Positions 49,488 to 58,257 of a stretch of DNA of 64,000 bases are shown piece after piece. A model generated the notes under the pieces. The model had not been told where the DNA came from, did not search any database, and saw only the letters and a program-made list of their open reading frames with translations. Made by a program: the position numbers and the translations under genes. Each line of letters starts with the position of its first letter. Positions within the stretch are counted from its first letter, which is position 1. Origin of the DNA: Coraliomargarita algicola (GTDB taxonomy: Bacteria; Verrucomicrobiota; Verrucomicrobiia; Opitutales; Coraliomargaritaceae); the NCBI RefSeq assembly GCF_033878955.1, contig NZ_CP138858.1, forward strand, positions 434,001-498,000, in the 5' to 3' direction.

Positions 49488-50348
49488 CTAGCGACCGATT
49501 TTAATCAGTTCGACATCAAAGACCAAGGTCCCTGCGGGGGCGCCTCCTTGAGGATTGTCGCCGTAAGCCAACTTGGCGGGAATCCAGAAACGACGTTTTT
49601 CGCCCTCAACCATCAGTTGCACACCTTCGGTCCAGCCAGGAATGACTTGATACAGCCCGAAAGTTGCGGGCGAGCCACGCATCACAGAGCTATCGAACAT
49701 CTGACCGTCTGTGGTCCAACCGCTGTAGTGCACGGTGACCATGTCTTGCTTGCTAGGATGCTGACTACCAGTCCCGGCAGAAAGCACGCGCGAAGCCAGA
49801 CCGCTTTCGCGCACTTCAGCATTTGCAGGCACGGAAGCAACGTCTTCTGGAACTTTGGGTGGCTCAGGTGCTTTCTCGATGCCGAGCAGCTCGACGTCAA
49901 AGACCAGCAAACCGCCCGGACGGCCACCACCTGGGTTCTCACCATAAGCAAGGTCCGCAGGAATCCAAAAGCGACGTTTTTCGCCAACGACCATCAGTTG
50001 CAGACCTTCGGTCCACCCCTTAATCACGCGATTGAGCGGAAAGCTAGTGGGCTGGCCACGCTTCACAGAGCTGTCGAACATCTTTCCGTCGGTCGTCCAG
50101 CCACTGTAGTGCACTGTCACAGTATCAGCTGCAGAGGGCGACTCCGTGCCGGAGCCAGCTTCGAGCACGCGGGAAGCGAGACCAGAAGCGGTAGCGACTG
50201 CGTCGGATGGAACGGAATTTACATCTTTGGGTGTATCAAGCATAGAATAGGTATCGTTTTCCGACGCAGCAGAGGTCAACGGAAAAGCGCAGATGGAGCT
50301 CATTAGCGCAGCGCTGAGCAAGAAGAGTCGATTGTGTTTAGGCATCAT
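49488..50348 (-). CDS. secreted tandem FKBP-type peptidyl-prolyl isomerase
   Basis: From ATG 50348 (or the adjacent ATG 50345) the protein is 286 residues with a signal peptide (LSAALMSSICAFPL...) and two FKBP domains. Each starts GLASRVL.AG.G and continues TVHYSGWTTDG(K/Q)MFDSSV.RG and EKRRFWIPA.LAYG, ending LLVFDVELL or TLVFDVELI. Most bacterial secreted FKBPs have one domain; a duplicated pair is unusual. It would act as a periplasmic foldase. The longer frame to 50411 adds a poor leader and is rejected. Confidence 0.9.
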   Translation of the reverse strand: MMPKHNRLFLLSAALMSSICAFPLTSAASENDTYSMLDTPKDVNSVPSDAVATASGLASRVLEAGSGTESPSAADTVTVHYSGWTTDGKMFDSSVKRGQPTSFPLNRVIKGWTEGLQLMVVGEKRRFWIPADLAYGENPGGGRPGGLLVFDVELLGIEKAPEPPKVPEDVASVPANAEVRESGLASRVLSAGTGSQHPSKQDMVTVHYSGWTTDGQMFDSSVMRGSPATFGLYQVIPGWTEGVQLMVEGEKRRFWIPAKLAYGDNPQGGAPAGTLVFDVELIKIGR

Positions 50349-50465
50349 AATGAATTTGAGAATAGATAAAACAAAGACTCTTAATTGAGAGCCTCTGTAT
50401 GGCAAATGCAAGCAAGCAGTATTTACAACATTGCCAGTCGGCCAAGAGCACGATTACTTCGGCCA

Positions 50466-50681
50466 ATGAAACTAGCACAAGGACAAATTTGGAAGACCTC
50501 ACCGGAGGTGCACAGTCACGCCGGAGATGCGGTCTACCTGCGCATCGTGGAGCTGGAACGCCTCTCGGTCACCTACAAAGAAATGCTCGCTCCGAACACC
50601 AAGGACGGCACCCATAAAGAAACGAGCAAAAAGATATTTTGTCGCTTAATAAAAAATGCGGAACTACTGGGAGGCGAGTAA
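50466..50681 (+). CDS. conserved-looking small protein, unknown function
   Basis: From ATG 50466 a 71-residue protein is encoded (MKLAQGQIWKTSPEVHSHAG, then DAVYLRIVELERLSVTYKEM). It has a charged, soluble composition with no membrane segment or known motif. The N-terminal part of the longer frame (from 50385) is not convincing. It lies 33 bp upstream of the DUF983 gene on the same strand and diverges from the FKBP gene. The start is chosen because 'LAQGQIWK' looks like a regular beta-strand beginning. The function is unknown. Confidence 0.55.
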   Translation: MKLAQGQIWKTSPEVHSHAGDAVYLRIVELERLSVTYKEMLAPNTKDGTHKETSKKIFCRLIKNAELLGGE

Positions 50682-50714
50682 ACCCAAGCATCAGCGAGCA
50701 ATCATACGGCTGAC

Positions 50715-51125
50715 ATGGATTCTATGAAAATCGAGCGTGGAGAAATTTTTAGTCGTGCCATGACGGGGCGTTGCCCCAATTGCGGGCATTTTGGCATGTT
50801 CAAGAATTGGTTTCGACTCAACAAGCGCTGCCCCAGTTGCGACATGGAGTTGGAGAAGGAGGAGTCTGGGTTTTACTTTGGCACGACCTCAATCGGTTAC
50901 GTGTTGGCGATCGTGATCGTCATCATCCCCGTCTGCATACTAGTGGTGCTGAATATGCTCAATATGTGGCTCGGTGTCGCCATCGCCATCGTCGGCTCGA
51001 TCCTGCTCTGCACTCTACTCTATCCAATAATGCTGTGCTGGGTGATTATGCTGTACTATATTGTGCAGACAGAAGAGCTGCCCAAAAATCAGAAAGAGAA
51101 TGCGCCGTCCGTTACAGACAGTTAA
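50715..51125 (+). CDS. DUF983 family membrane protein
   Basis: This 136-residue protein has an N-terminal zinc-ribbon-like segment with CPNCG and CPSCD (Cys pairs about 20 residues apart), followed by FGMFKNWFRL. Two membrane helices lie near 58-80 and 83-110. DUF983 proteins are small membrane proteins of unknown function, often near cytochrome oxidase genes; none is nearby here. The 3' end overlaps the next gene's start by 26 bp in another frame, so coupled translation is likely. Confidence 0.85.
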   Translation: MDSMKIERGEIFSRAMTGRCPNCGHFGMFKNWFRLNKRCPSCDMELEKEESGFYFGTTSIGYVLAIVIVIIPVCILVVLNMLNMWLGVAIAIVGSILLCTLLYPIMLCWVIMLYYIVQTEELPKNQKENAPSVTDS

Positions 51126-52038
51126 AAATCTTCAAACGCTCACTTCATCCGAATGGCAGTCCTTAGCCGCGCAACATCGCCAGCGCGCGGAAGAATGGAC
51201 TGTCCCCTACCGGGCGCGGCGTGCCTCGGGGCAAATGCACCCGATCTACGATTTCTTATTCATCTATTATCGCAATAAACCTTCACAGCTGGAAGCGTGG
51301 CACCCGGGCTATGGGGTCGGCCTACAGGACGCGCCACTGGGTGGGACGTATAAGGATTCGCACTACTGCTGCGTGGATGGACTCACAATATTAGATCCCA
51401 ACTGCATGTCGGCATCGACACGTCATCGCTTGGAAATGGCACTGCACCTCTGTCGCGTGGTACAGGAGCGGCCACCGGCATTTGGCTGTTTCGGTATGCA
51501 CGAATGGGCGATGGTGTATCAAGGTGACGCCGAAGGCGAAGTGCGACACGCCGAGCGTCTGCCGCTGCGACTCTCGCAGCAAGCGACCGATGCCTATGTG
51601 CGCAGTCGACCGATCCAATGCAGCCACTTCGATGCATTCCGCTTTTTCAGTCCTGGCGCGAAAGCATTGAATCGTATCCAGCCGGACAAAGACAGCCGTT
51701 TAGAAAACGAGCAATGCGGCTGCCTACATACTAATATGGATTTGTATAAGCTGGCGGCGCAATGCATGCCATGGGTGGGCTCCCAACTGCTCTGGCAATG
51801 TTTCCAGTTTGCAGTCGGCGCGCGACAACTTGACATGCAAGCCAGCCCCTACGATTGCAGCTCATTGGGCTTCGACGCGGTCAAAGTTGAAACGCCCACC
51901 GGCAAGCTCGAATACGAGCGCAGGCAGCGAGCGCTCAGTGCAGCCGCCCGCCCTCTGCGTCGCGAATTGATTGTCCGGCTGGAAACCTTACTGGAGTCCT
52001 CAGGGGCCGATCCGTCGCCAGAAGATGGCACGAAATAA
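51100..52038 (+). CDS. conserved protein of the so-called 3-methyladenine glycosylase family
   Basis: From ATG 51100 the protein is 312 residues. It has the block AAQHRQRAEEWTVPYRARRASGQMHPIYDFLFIYYRNKPSQLEAWHPG. This matches proteins in other bacteria labelled '3-methyladenine DNA glycosylase', although that activity is not established for them. Other conserved segments are GCFGMHEWAMVYQG, CSHFDAFRFFSPGA and the Cys-rich MDLYKLAAQCMPW. It has no signal peptide and no DNA-binding motif that I can see. The first 13 codons of the longer frame overlap the upstream gene and are not used. Confidence 0.7.
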   Translation: MRRPLQTVKNLQTLTSSEWQSLAAQHRQRAEEWTVPYRARRASGQMHPIYDFLFIYYRNKPSQLEAWHPGYGVGLQDAPLGGTYKDSHYCCVDGLTILDPNCMSASTRHRLEMALHLCRVVQERPPAFGCFGMHEWAMVYQGDAEGEVRHAERLPLRLSQQATDAYVRSRPIQCSHFDAFRFFSPGAKALNRIQPDKDSRLENEQCGCLHTNMDLYKLAAQCMPWVGSQLLWQCFQFAVGARQLDMQASPYDCSSLGFDAVKVETPTGKLEYERRQRALSAAARPLRRELIVRLETLLESSGADPSPEDGTK

Positions 52039-52050
52039 AAGAGAACGAAT

Positions 52051-53373
52051 TTAGATCTCAAAATCGTGCGTTTTCGCTTCGCCGGCACCGCTGGGAATAT
52101 GTATCTCTGCGACCATCTCCTGAACGTGCTGTGGTGCGTCGCCCGTAAAGGATTTAACGATAAATGCCACCGCAAAGTTCAGTAACATACCGACAAACCC
52201 GATCCCTTCAGGCGTGATACCGAAGAGTAGTTGCTCCTCATGTCCGCCCAAAAATTGAAAGTATACGATATAACCGATGGTAAAAGTAATACCTGCCAGC
52301 ATGCCAGAGATCGCCCCCACTTTATTCATTTTCGTTGAGAATATACCAATCAACAAAGTTGGGAAAAAGGACGAAGCCGCGAGTCCAAAGGCAAAAGCCA
52401 CCGTCTTGGCGATAAAGGCAGAAGGCGGATTGATACCAAAGTAGGCAGCAACCCCCAGCGCGATAAAAGACGCCGCCCGTGCGTAATTGACTTCCTCACG
52501 GTCGCTTAAGTCTGGCTTCACGATCTTCTTCATCAAATCATGCGAGATCGAGGTTGATAGCACCAGCAATAGACCCGCTGCGGTAGAAAGCGCGGCAGCG
52601 ATGCAGCCAGCCATGAGCAAGGCGATCACCCACATTGGCAGGCCAGCCATGTATGGATTGGCCATAACCATGATGTCATTACCAAACCAAAGTTCATTGG
52701 GATTCGAGTCGTCGGCCTTGCTCGCCAGCAAGCGTTCCCCATGCGCACCGATGCGTTGATGCTCGGGCGCATCATAACTGGGATACACCGGGCTCTTACT
52801 TTGAAAGACGGTAAACGTGCCCGCTTCGGATTTTGCCGGCCCAGAGTATTGAATCACCCCATCACCGTTTTTATCCACCCATGCCATTTGCCCCGTAGCT
52901 TCAAACTCAAAAAACCATGAGGGCGCTTGCGTATAGGCGGTGCCATTGAGTTTCTCAATTAAGTTCACCCGCGAGAATGCACCGATGGTCGGTGCTGTCA
53001 GGTAAATCACCGCAATGAAGCTCAAAGTCCATGCCGCGGAGCGACGCACTGAGCGCACGTTCTTCACTGTAAAAAAGCGCACAATCACGTGCGGCAAGCC
53101 CGCAGTGCCACACATCAGCGCAGCCGTAATACAAAACATATTGATAGTGGACATCTTGCCCGAAGTGTATTCCTGAAAACCGAGTTCCGTGTTGATATTA
53201 TTCAGCTTCTCTAAAAACGGCACCACGGGCTCACTGGCAGTATAATTTCCAATCAGGCCCAACTGTGGAATCACATTGCCCGTTAGCGTCATCGCAATAT
53301 AGATCGCGGGAATCGTATAAGCAAAGGCCATTACACAGTACTGGGCAACTTGAGTGTAAGTGATACCCTTCAT
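52051..53373 (-). CDS. sodium:solute symporter, C-terminal part (frameshift half)
   Basis: This 440-residue half of an SSS-family transporter begins MKGITYTQVAQYCVMAFAYTIPA, the segment that in intact ActP-like symporters follows the fifth helix. Further blocks are GLPHVIVRFFTV and AAALSTAAGLLLVLSTSISHDL. Its start overlaps the stop of the upstream half by four bases (ATGA). One missing G in a five-G run (53375-53379) explains the split. The transporter belongs to the type with a DUF4212 small subunit, which is encoded upstream. The 3' tail extends past the normal family end, with a disordered acidic/amide segment. Confidence 0.85.
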   Translation of the reverse strand: MKGITYTQVAQYCVMAFAYTIPAIYIAMTLTGNVIPQLGLIGNYTASEPVVPFLEKLNNINTELGFQEYTSGKMSTINMFCITAALMCGTAGLPHVIVRFFTVKNVRSVRRSAAWTLSFIAVIYLTAPTIGAFSRVNLIEKLNGTAYTQAPSWFFEFEATGQMAWVDKNGDGVIQYSGPAKSEAGTFTVFQSKSPVYPSYDAPEHQRIGAHGERLLASKADDSNPNELWFGNDIMVMANPYMAGLPMWVIALLMAGCIAAALSTAAGLLLVLSTSISHDLMKKIVKPDLSDREEVNYARAASFIALGVAAYFGINPPSAFIAKTVAFAFGLAASSFFPTLLIGIFSTKMNKVGAISGMLAGITFTIGYIVYFQFLGGHEEQLLFGITPEGIGFVGMLLNFAVAFIVKSFTGDAPQHVQEMVAEIHIPSGAGEAKTHDFEI

Positions 53374-53882
53374 TCCCCCAGTCCCGCATACGCGAATACA
53401 ATCGCAGCCCCAATAATCACACCGAAGGGAATGCTAATGCCAAACAGCTGCGAGAAGACGACACCGACCCCACGCATTTGCCCCATGATATAAGTCATGC
53501 AAATAAAGATCGCGCAGACCACGGCGACACCACGAGCCAGCTTGGAGTAATAACGATCACCGATAAAGTCCGGCACCGTGGCTTTACCGAACTTCCGCAG
53601 ATAGGGAACCATCAACACCGTTAAAAGCACGAAGCCTCCGGTCCAGCCCATTAAAAATCGGGAAGCATCATAACCACTGATAGCGACCGTGCCCGCCATC
53701 GAAATAAAGGTGGCGGCCGACATCCAATCAGCTGCCGTTGCCATACCATTGGCAAAAGGTGAAACCCCTCCCCCAGCAGTGTAGTATTCCTTGGTCGAGC
53801 CCGCGCGTGAACGAACGGCAATGGTAATGTAGAGAGCAAAAGTCAGCCCGATGAAAATAAAATTTAGTGTATCTTGAGACAT
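53370..53882 (-). CDS. sodium:solute symporter, N-terminal part (frameshift half)
   Basis: This 170-residue fragment contains the N-terminal five helices of an SSS transporter: EYYTAGGGVSPFANGMATAADWMSAATFISMAG, then VPDFIGDRYYSKLARGVAVVCAIF. It ends IGAAIVFAYAGLGE before TGA. In an intact protein this continues GLGGMKGITYTQ; one extra G in the run GGGGG (plus strand 53375-53379) would join both halves into about 611 residues, normal for the family. The TGA overlaps the ATG of the second half, so a stop-restart translation is also possible. A single-base indel or a sequencing error is the simplest reading. Confidence 0.85.
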   Translation of the reverse strand: MSQDTLNFIFIGLTFALYITIAVRSRAGSTKEYYTAGGGVSPFANGMATAADWMSAATFISMAGTVAISGYDASRFLMGWTGGFVLLTVLMVPYLRKFGKATVPDFIGDRYYSKLARGVAVVCAIFICMTYIMGQMRGVGVVFSQLFGISIPFGVIIGAAIVFAYAGLGE

Positions 53883-53892
53883 GGTCGGGGAA

Positions 53893-54159
53893 TTAACGCT
53901 CTTCGGAGTAGCCGTGTTTACGATCTAAACGATTCATTAGGCAGGCAAAGACGATCAATATCAGCACAAAACCAAGGATCGATCCCTGCTGCGCCATCCA
54001 AAAACCAAAGGGCGCCCCACCAACCATCGGTGCATGCGCATCCAACCAATCGCGTAATAAAATGCCCGCGCCAAAACTGATCGTAAACCAGACTGCGAGG
54101 AGACAGAGAGTAATTTTTAAACAGGCACGACGATGTGCTCGGGGATGATCGACTTCCAT
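53893..54159 (-). CDS. DUF4212 symporter small subunit
   Basis: From ATG 54159 the 88-residue protein has two hydrophobic helices (LKITLCLLAVWFTISFGAGI and GFWMAQQGSILGFVLILIVF) and a basic C-terminus ending RKHGYSEER. This is the pattern of DUF4212 proteins, which sit beside SSS symporters of the acetate/short-chain type. Spacing to the symporter gene is 10 bp. An upstream ATG (54192) adds 11 residues and is possible; the chosen start gives the usual distance to the first helix. Confidence 0.8.
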   Translation of the reverse strand: MEVDHPRAHRRACLKITLCLLAVWFTISFGAGILLRDWLDAHAPMVGGAPFGFWMAQQGSILGFVLILIVFACLMNRLDRKHGYSEER

Positions 54160-54291
54160 ATTCTTATAAGGGGTATTAGGAAAAACACGCATCCTGCGAT
54201 TTTTCAGCCCACTTCCAAGAATAAAGTCAATTTTTATGAAGCGTTTGGATAGCTACCTATCTGAACCGATGGAAGCGTATAGAAGCCACAC

Positions 54292-55155
54292 TTAAGCAGG
54301 CTCCGTTTGATTGGACATCACTGAGCTAGGTGCGCAGCCCATCACCTTCCTGAAGACCCGAGAAAAATGCAAGGGGTCCTCGTAGCCGAGTTCACGCCCG
54401 ACAGCGCCGACTTGCAATTGACCATCGTGTAAAAGCAGCCAGGCGGCACTCATCTTTCTGTGCAGTAACACCTGATAGGGCGACTCCCCATGATATTTCT
54501 TAAAGACCCGACACAAATACTCACTGGTATAACCGGAGCGCTCTGCCAAATCAGCAAGCGTGTGTAGACTTTTATACTCACGCAGTAAAATCTCCAACGA
54601 CAATTCATAAACCTTCCTCGAGCGAGACCGATCCCCTTTAGATAATCCAAGGTGGCGCGCAATCAACGCAATCAAGACCTCCTCTAAGCTGGAAACGATC
54701 TTCGACGTATGCGCATCACTGCGCTGCCCTTGATCCAATAATTGGTCAAAAATCGGGACCACCGAGGTCGGATTGCCCAGGTGAAAAAGTCGACCAGGCG
54801 CCAATCCAGCCTCGCGCCAGAGCTCTGGATACTCACGCCCACTACGCACAATAAAATACTTGCGAAATGGACGACTACGGTCGTTCCCAAAATACTGCAT
54901 CACTCCCGGACCATAAGTATACACTCCGCCAAAAGTTAGTTCCTGCATCTGCGCGCCATCCCGATAATATCCATGTCCGCCCACAACAAACTCAAGCGTC
55001 CAAAACGGAAAGTCATTGCGATCAATTGTATAATCAGTCGCACATTCTTCGTAGCCTAAAATAAATGCGCGTTCATGCCCATCCAAAGGCCGGGGCAAGT
55101 TTGCATAGCGCCCTTTCTCCACCTGCGAGGACAATTCTAAAGGAAATTCTTCCAT
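54292..55155 (-). CDS. AraC family transcriptional regulator
   Basis: This 287-residue protein has an N-terminal cupin-like sensor domain (WTLEFVVGGHGYYRDG, then RKYFIVRSGREYPELW) and a C-terminal double HTH. The latter is SLHTLADLAERSGYTSEYLCRVFKKYHGESP, then LLHDGQLQVGAVGRELGYEDPLHFSRVFRKVMGCAP. It is divergent from fucI, separated by 193 bp. A sugar-responsive role controlling fucose catabolism is inferred from this arrangement. The effector is not known; L-fucose or a metabolite is the obvious candidate. Confidence 0.9.
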   Translation of the reverse strand: MEEFPLELSSQVEKGRYANLPRPLDGHERAFILGYEECATDYTIDRNDFPFWTLEFVVGGHGYYRDGAQMQELTFGGVYTYGPGVMQYFGNDRSRPFRKYFIVRSGREYPELWREAGLAPGRLFHLGNPTSVVPIFDQLLDQGQRSDAHTSKIVSSLEEVLIALIARHLGLSKGDRSRSRKVYELSLEILLREYKSLHTLADLAERSGYTSEYLCRVFKKYHGESPYQVLLHRKMSAAWLLLHDGQLQVGAVGRELGYEDPLHFSRVFRKVMGCAPSSVMSNQTEPA

Positions 55156-55264
55156 AAGTGATCAATTCAGTATTATGTTCAACAATATCCATACCTTGTC
55201 AGCAATCCCCCTAGCATAAAAGTCCAAAATATGAAACAATGACACTTTACACATCCCGATGACT

Positions 55265-55279
55265 CTCGACTGGATCGAG
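55265..55279. promoter_or_regulatory. small inverted repeat in the araC-like/fucI divergent gap
   Basis: CTCGA-N5-TCGAG lies in the 193-bp divergent region. It could be a regulator site, but AraC proteins usually use direct repeats, and none stands out. Low confidence. Confidence 0.25.
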
Positions 55280-55348
55280 GTCAGCGCGGATTCTCTGGAC
55301 CTAGCGTCTTTTCTATCAACACCCAACCTCAAATAATACATACACATT

Positions 55349-57133
55349 ATGAAGAATTATCCCTTCACGTTTCCTAAAATTGGCATTCGCCCAACAATCG
55401 ATGGTCGCCTAGGTGGTGTGCGTGAGTCCTTGGAGGACATCACCATGAACATGGCCAAGCGCGTCGCCGCTCTTTACAGCCAAGAGCTACGCACCCCAGA
55501 CGGCAGCCCCGTCGAGTGCGTGATCGCTGACAGCAACATTGGCGGTGTGCGCGAAGCAGCTGCCTGCGAAGAAAAATTCCAACGCGAAGGTGTCGGCCTC
55601 AGCCTGACAGTGACACCTTGCTGGTGCTACGGCTCCGAAACGATGGACATGGACCCCCACCGCCCGAAAGCGATCTGGGGCTTCAACGGCACCGAGCGTC
55701 CCGGCGCAGTGTACCTTGCAGCCGCACTAGCAGGTCACACTCAAAAAGGCATCCCAGCCTTCGGCATCTATGGTAAAGACGTACAAGAAGCCGGCGACGA
55801 GACCATGCCGGAAGACGTCGTAGAGAAGCTACTCAACTTCGCACGTGCGGGTCTGGCGGTCGCTTTCATGCGTGGCAAATCATACCTGTCAATGGGCGGC
55901 ACTTCCATGGGCATCGCTGGTTCCGTGGTCGACTCCTCATTCTGGGAGCGCACACTCGGCATGCGTGTCGAAGCGATCGACATGTCTGAATTCGTTGGCC
56001 GCATGAGTAAAGGCATCTACGACCAAGCTGAATTCGAGAAAGCACTGGCATGGGTCAAAGAAAACTGCCCTGAAGGCAAGGACTACAACAGCCCTGAAAC
56101 ACAACGCAGCCGTGAGCAACTCGACTCCGAGTGGAGCGATTCCGTGAAAATGGCACTGATCGCCCGCGACTTAATGGTCGGCAACGACGAGCTCGCGAAA
56201 GCTGGCTACGGCGAACAAGCCCAGGGCCACAACGCCATCGCGGCTGGTTTCCAAGGTCAACGCCAATGGACCGATCACTTCCCGAATGGCGACTTCATGG
56301 AAGCCATCCTCAACACCTCCTTCGACTGGAATGGCAAGCGCCCTCCTTATATCGTAGCCACAGAAAACGATGCGCTGAACGGTGCGGGCATGCTCTTTGG
56401 TCAACTCTTGACCAATAGCGCACAAATCTTTGCCGATCTCCGCACCTACTGGAGCCCCGATGCAGTTGCACGTGTCGCCGATGGCTACCAACTCGAAGGC
56501 AAAGCGGCCGACGGCCTACTGCACCTGATCAATTCCGGCCCTGCAGCACTCGACGGCACTGGCGACCAAACCGATGCAGAAGGCAACCCAACCATGAAGC
56601 CTTTCTGGGAAATTACCGACGAAGAAGCCGAAGCCAGCCTGAAAAACACCACATGGCACCCATCCATTACTGAGTATTTCCCTGGCGGTGGCATGAGCAC
56701 ACGCTTCAAGACAAAGGGCGGCATGAAAGCGACCATGATTCGTCTCAACCTCGCTGCAGGTCTCGGACCTTGCCTCCAAATCGCTGAAGGTTGGACCGTC
56801 GAACTGCCCGAGAACGTACACGACGCACTCGACGAGCGCACCAACCCAAGCTGGCCCACAACTTGGTTTGCACCTCGCCTCACAGGTAAGGGCGCATTCA
56901 GCTCAGCTTATGAAGTGATGAACAATTGGGGTGCCAACCACTGCGTAATGACAGCGGGTCACGTCGGCAATCTCTACATCACATTGGCATCGATGCTTCG
57001 TATTCCAGTCTACATGCACAACGTCGAAGAAGAGCGCGTCTTCCGCCCCAGTGCGTGGCGTGCCTTCGGCACTGCAGACCTCGAAGGCGCCGACTTCCGT
57101 GCCTGCGAGTCCTACGGACCACTCTACAAGTAG
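55349..57133 (+). CDS. fucI: L-fucose isomerase
   Basis: This 594-residue enzyme interconverts L-fucose and L-fuculose. Family landmarks are FPKIGIRPTIDGRLGGVRES and TMNMAKRVAALY near the start, and MGGTSMGIAGSVVD in the middle. Metal/catalytic Glu339 lies in VATENDALNG, which aligns with Glu337 of the E. coli enzyme. The length matches the family. No fucK or fucA is in the window, so the rest of the fucose pathway lies elsewhere. The divergent AraC-type regulator and the nearby sulfatase/fucosidase locus place it in fucan use. A good terminator follows. Confidence 0.97.
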   Translation: MKNYPFTFPKIGIRPTIDGRLGGVRESLEDITMNMAKRVAALYSQELRTPDGSPVECVIADSNIGGVREAAACEEKFQREGVGLSLTVTPCWCYGSETMDMDPHRPKAIWGFNGTERPGAVYLAAALAGHTQKGIPAFGIYGKDVQEAGDETMPEDVVEKLLNFARAGLAVAFMRGKSYLSMGGTSMGIAGSVVDSSFWERTLGMRVEAIDMSEFVGRMSKGIYDQAEFEKALAWVKENCPEGKDYNSPETQRSREQLDSEWSDSVKMALIARDLMVGNDELAKAGYGEQAQGHNAIAAGFQGQRQWTDHFPNGDFMEAILNTSFDWNGKRPPYIVATENDALNGAGMLFGQLLTNSAQIFADLRTYWSPDAVARVADGYQLEGKAADGLLHLINSGPAALDGTGDQTDAEGNPTMKPFWEITDEEAEASLKNTTWHPSITEYFPGGGMSTRFKTKGGMKATMIRLNLAAGLGPCLQIAEGWTVELPENVHDALDERTNPSWPTTWFAPRLTGKGAFSSAYEVMNNWGANHCVMTAGHVGNLYITLASMLRIPVYMHNVEEERVFRPSAWRAFGTADLEGADFRACESYGPLYK

Positions 57134-57156
57134 TCCAAGCGATAAACGCTTTTCTA

Positions 57157-57194
57157 AAATCCGCATGGCGTATCCGCCATGCGGATTTTTTTTA
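57157..57194 (+). terminator. rho-independent terminator after fucI
   Basis: AAATCCGCATGGCG (57157-57170) pairs with CGCCATGCGGATTT (57175-57188), followed by a T-run to 57194. It may also serve the convergent LysR gene. Confidence 0.92.
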
Positions 57195-57201
57195 GACTCA
57201 A

Positions 57202-58098
57202 TTAATGCAGATCCACACTGCGCAAGATCTCTACAAAATTATTTACTAATTTGGGCTGCAAATTACGTCGCCAAACGGCGGATAAAAAGATTTCAAGGTC
57301 ATCCCCATCTTCGAGTATAGGCTTTAAGACGATTTGGGACGTTTCTCCGAAAAAACGTGGAAAGACCAGTGACACTCCATAGTTCCCTGCGAGCAAAGCC
57401 ATCATTAGTTCCAAATTGGCCACATACTTGAGTGGTTTATGATGAATGCTGCGCTCCGATAAAATACTTTGCGTGATGCGACGGTGCAAATCGTAGATTC
57501 CTGCTTTGCCTATACAGAAAATATGATCGTCATCAAAGTCCTTTAGGCTGACGGCTTCTTCCTGCGCCAAGGGATGGCGCACACTCATGGCAATGCGCGC
57601 ACGGGATTTGACCACATGCACGGAATCAAATTCACGGGTCAATAGTATGTTGGGATCGAAGGAGAAACCGAGATGGACATTGCCCGCGCGTAACTCACTG
57701 ATCAGATCACGATGGCCAATATCATGCAAACTCACATCGACTGAGGGATACATCACTCGGAACTTGGCAAGTGTATCCGAAAGTAAGCCGAGTGACATGC
57801 TGCCCAGCCCCGCGATGTGCAAGTGCCCGCGCCGTCCAGCCTGAGCATCACGGGCCATTTCTCGGGCCATATCGATGCGTTCCATAATGTCGCGCGCCTC
57901 TTCCAGCAAGACCGAGCCCGCCTCCGTCAAACGCGTGCCTCCAGTATCACGCTCCAGTAATTGGACGCTGATCGAATCCTCCAAATCCTTGATCTGACGG
58001 CTTAAGGCTGGTTGCGCCACATTAAGCCGCTCCGCAGCCCGGCGAAAGTTAAGCGTCTCAGCGACCGCGATGAAATACTTCAAATGGCGTAACTCCAT
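57202..58098 (-). CDS. LysR family transcriptional regulator
   Basis: From ATG 58098 the protein is 298 residues, starting with the LTTR winged HTH (MELRHLKYFIAVAETLNFRRAAERLNVAQPALSRQIKDLE). An effector domain of the CbbR/BenM-like type follows. It is divergent from the RND efflux operon, with a 159-bp gap holding the candidate box at 58166-58178. The usual arrangement is that the LysR protein controls the divergent operon in response to a toxic compound. The longer frame to 58122 adds eight residues (MPIRYQLG) upstream of the HTH. Confidence 0.92.
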   Translation of the reverse strand: MELRHLKYFIAVAETLNFRRAAERLNVAQPALSRQIKDLEDSISVQLLERDTGGTRLTEAGSVLLEEARDIMERIDMAREMARDAQAGRRGHLHIAGLGSMSLGLLSDTLAKFRVMYPSVDVSLHDIGHRDLISELRAGNVHLGFSFDPNILLTREFDSVHVVKSRARIAMSVRHPLAQEEAVSLKDFDDDHIFCIGKAGIYDLHRRITQSILSERSIHHKPLKYVANLELMMALLAGNYGVSLVFPRFFGETSQIVLKPILEDGDDLEIFLSAVWRRNLQPKLVNNFVEILRSVDLH

Positions 58099-58165
58099 GC
58101 CCAACTGATACCTAATCGGCATCAGCCTGCAAACAACAAAGTAAGATCATTCTGTCAATTTCACG

Positions 58166-58178
58166 CTATGATAGATAG
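58166..58178. promoter_or_regulatory. candidate LysR box
   Basis: CTAT-GATAG-ATAG is an inverted repeat with the T-N11-A spacing typical of LTTR sites. It lies in the LysR/efflux divergent gap. It is short and could be chance. Confidence 0.3.
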
Positions 58179-58257
58179 GTCGCCGCATTCGTCGCACTGA
58201 AGCAGTGATCCAAACGACACGGCCGCACCTCAATTTGAGCTATCTGATTTAATTTAC

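Noticed and set aside
50385..50465. longer start of the 71-residue protein
   Set aside because: The extra N-terminal residues are not conserved-looking and overlap the FKBP upstream region.
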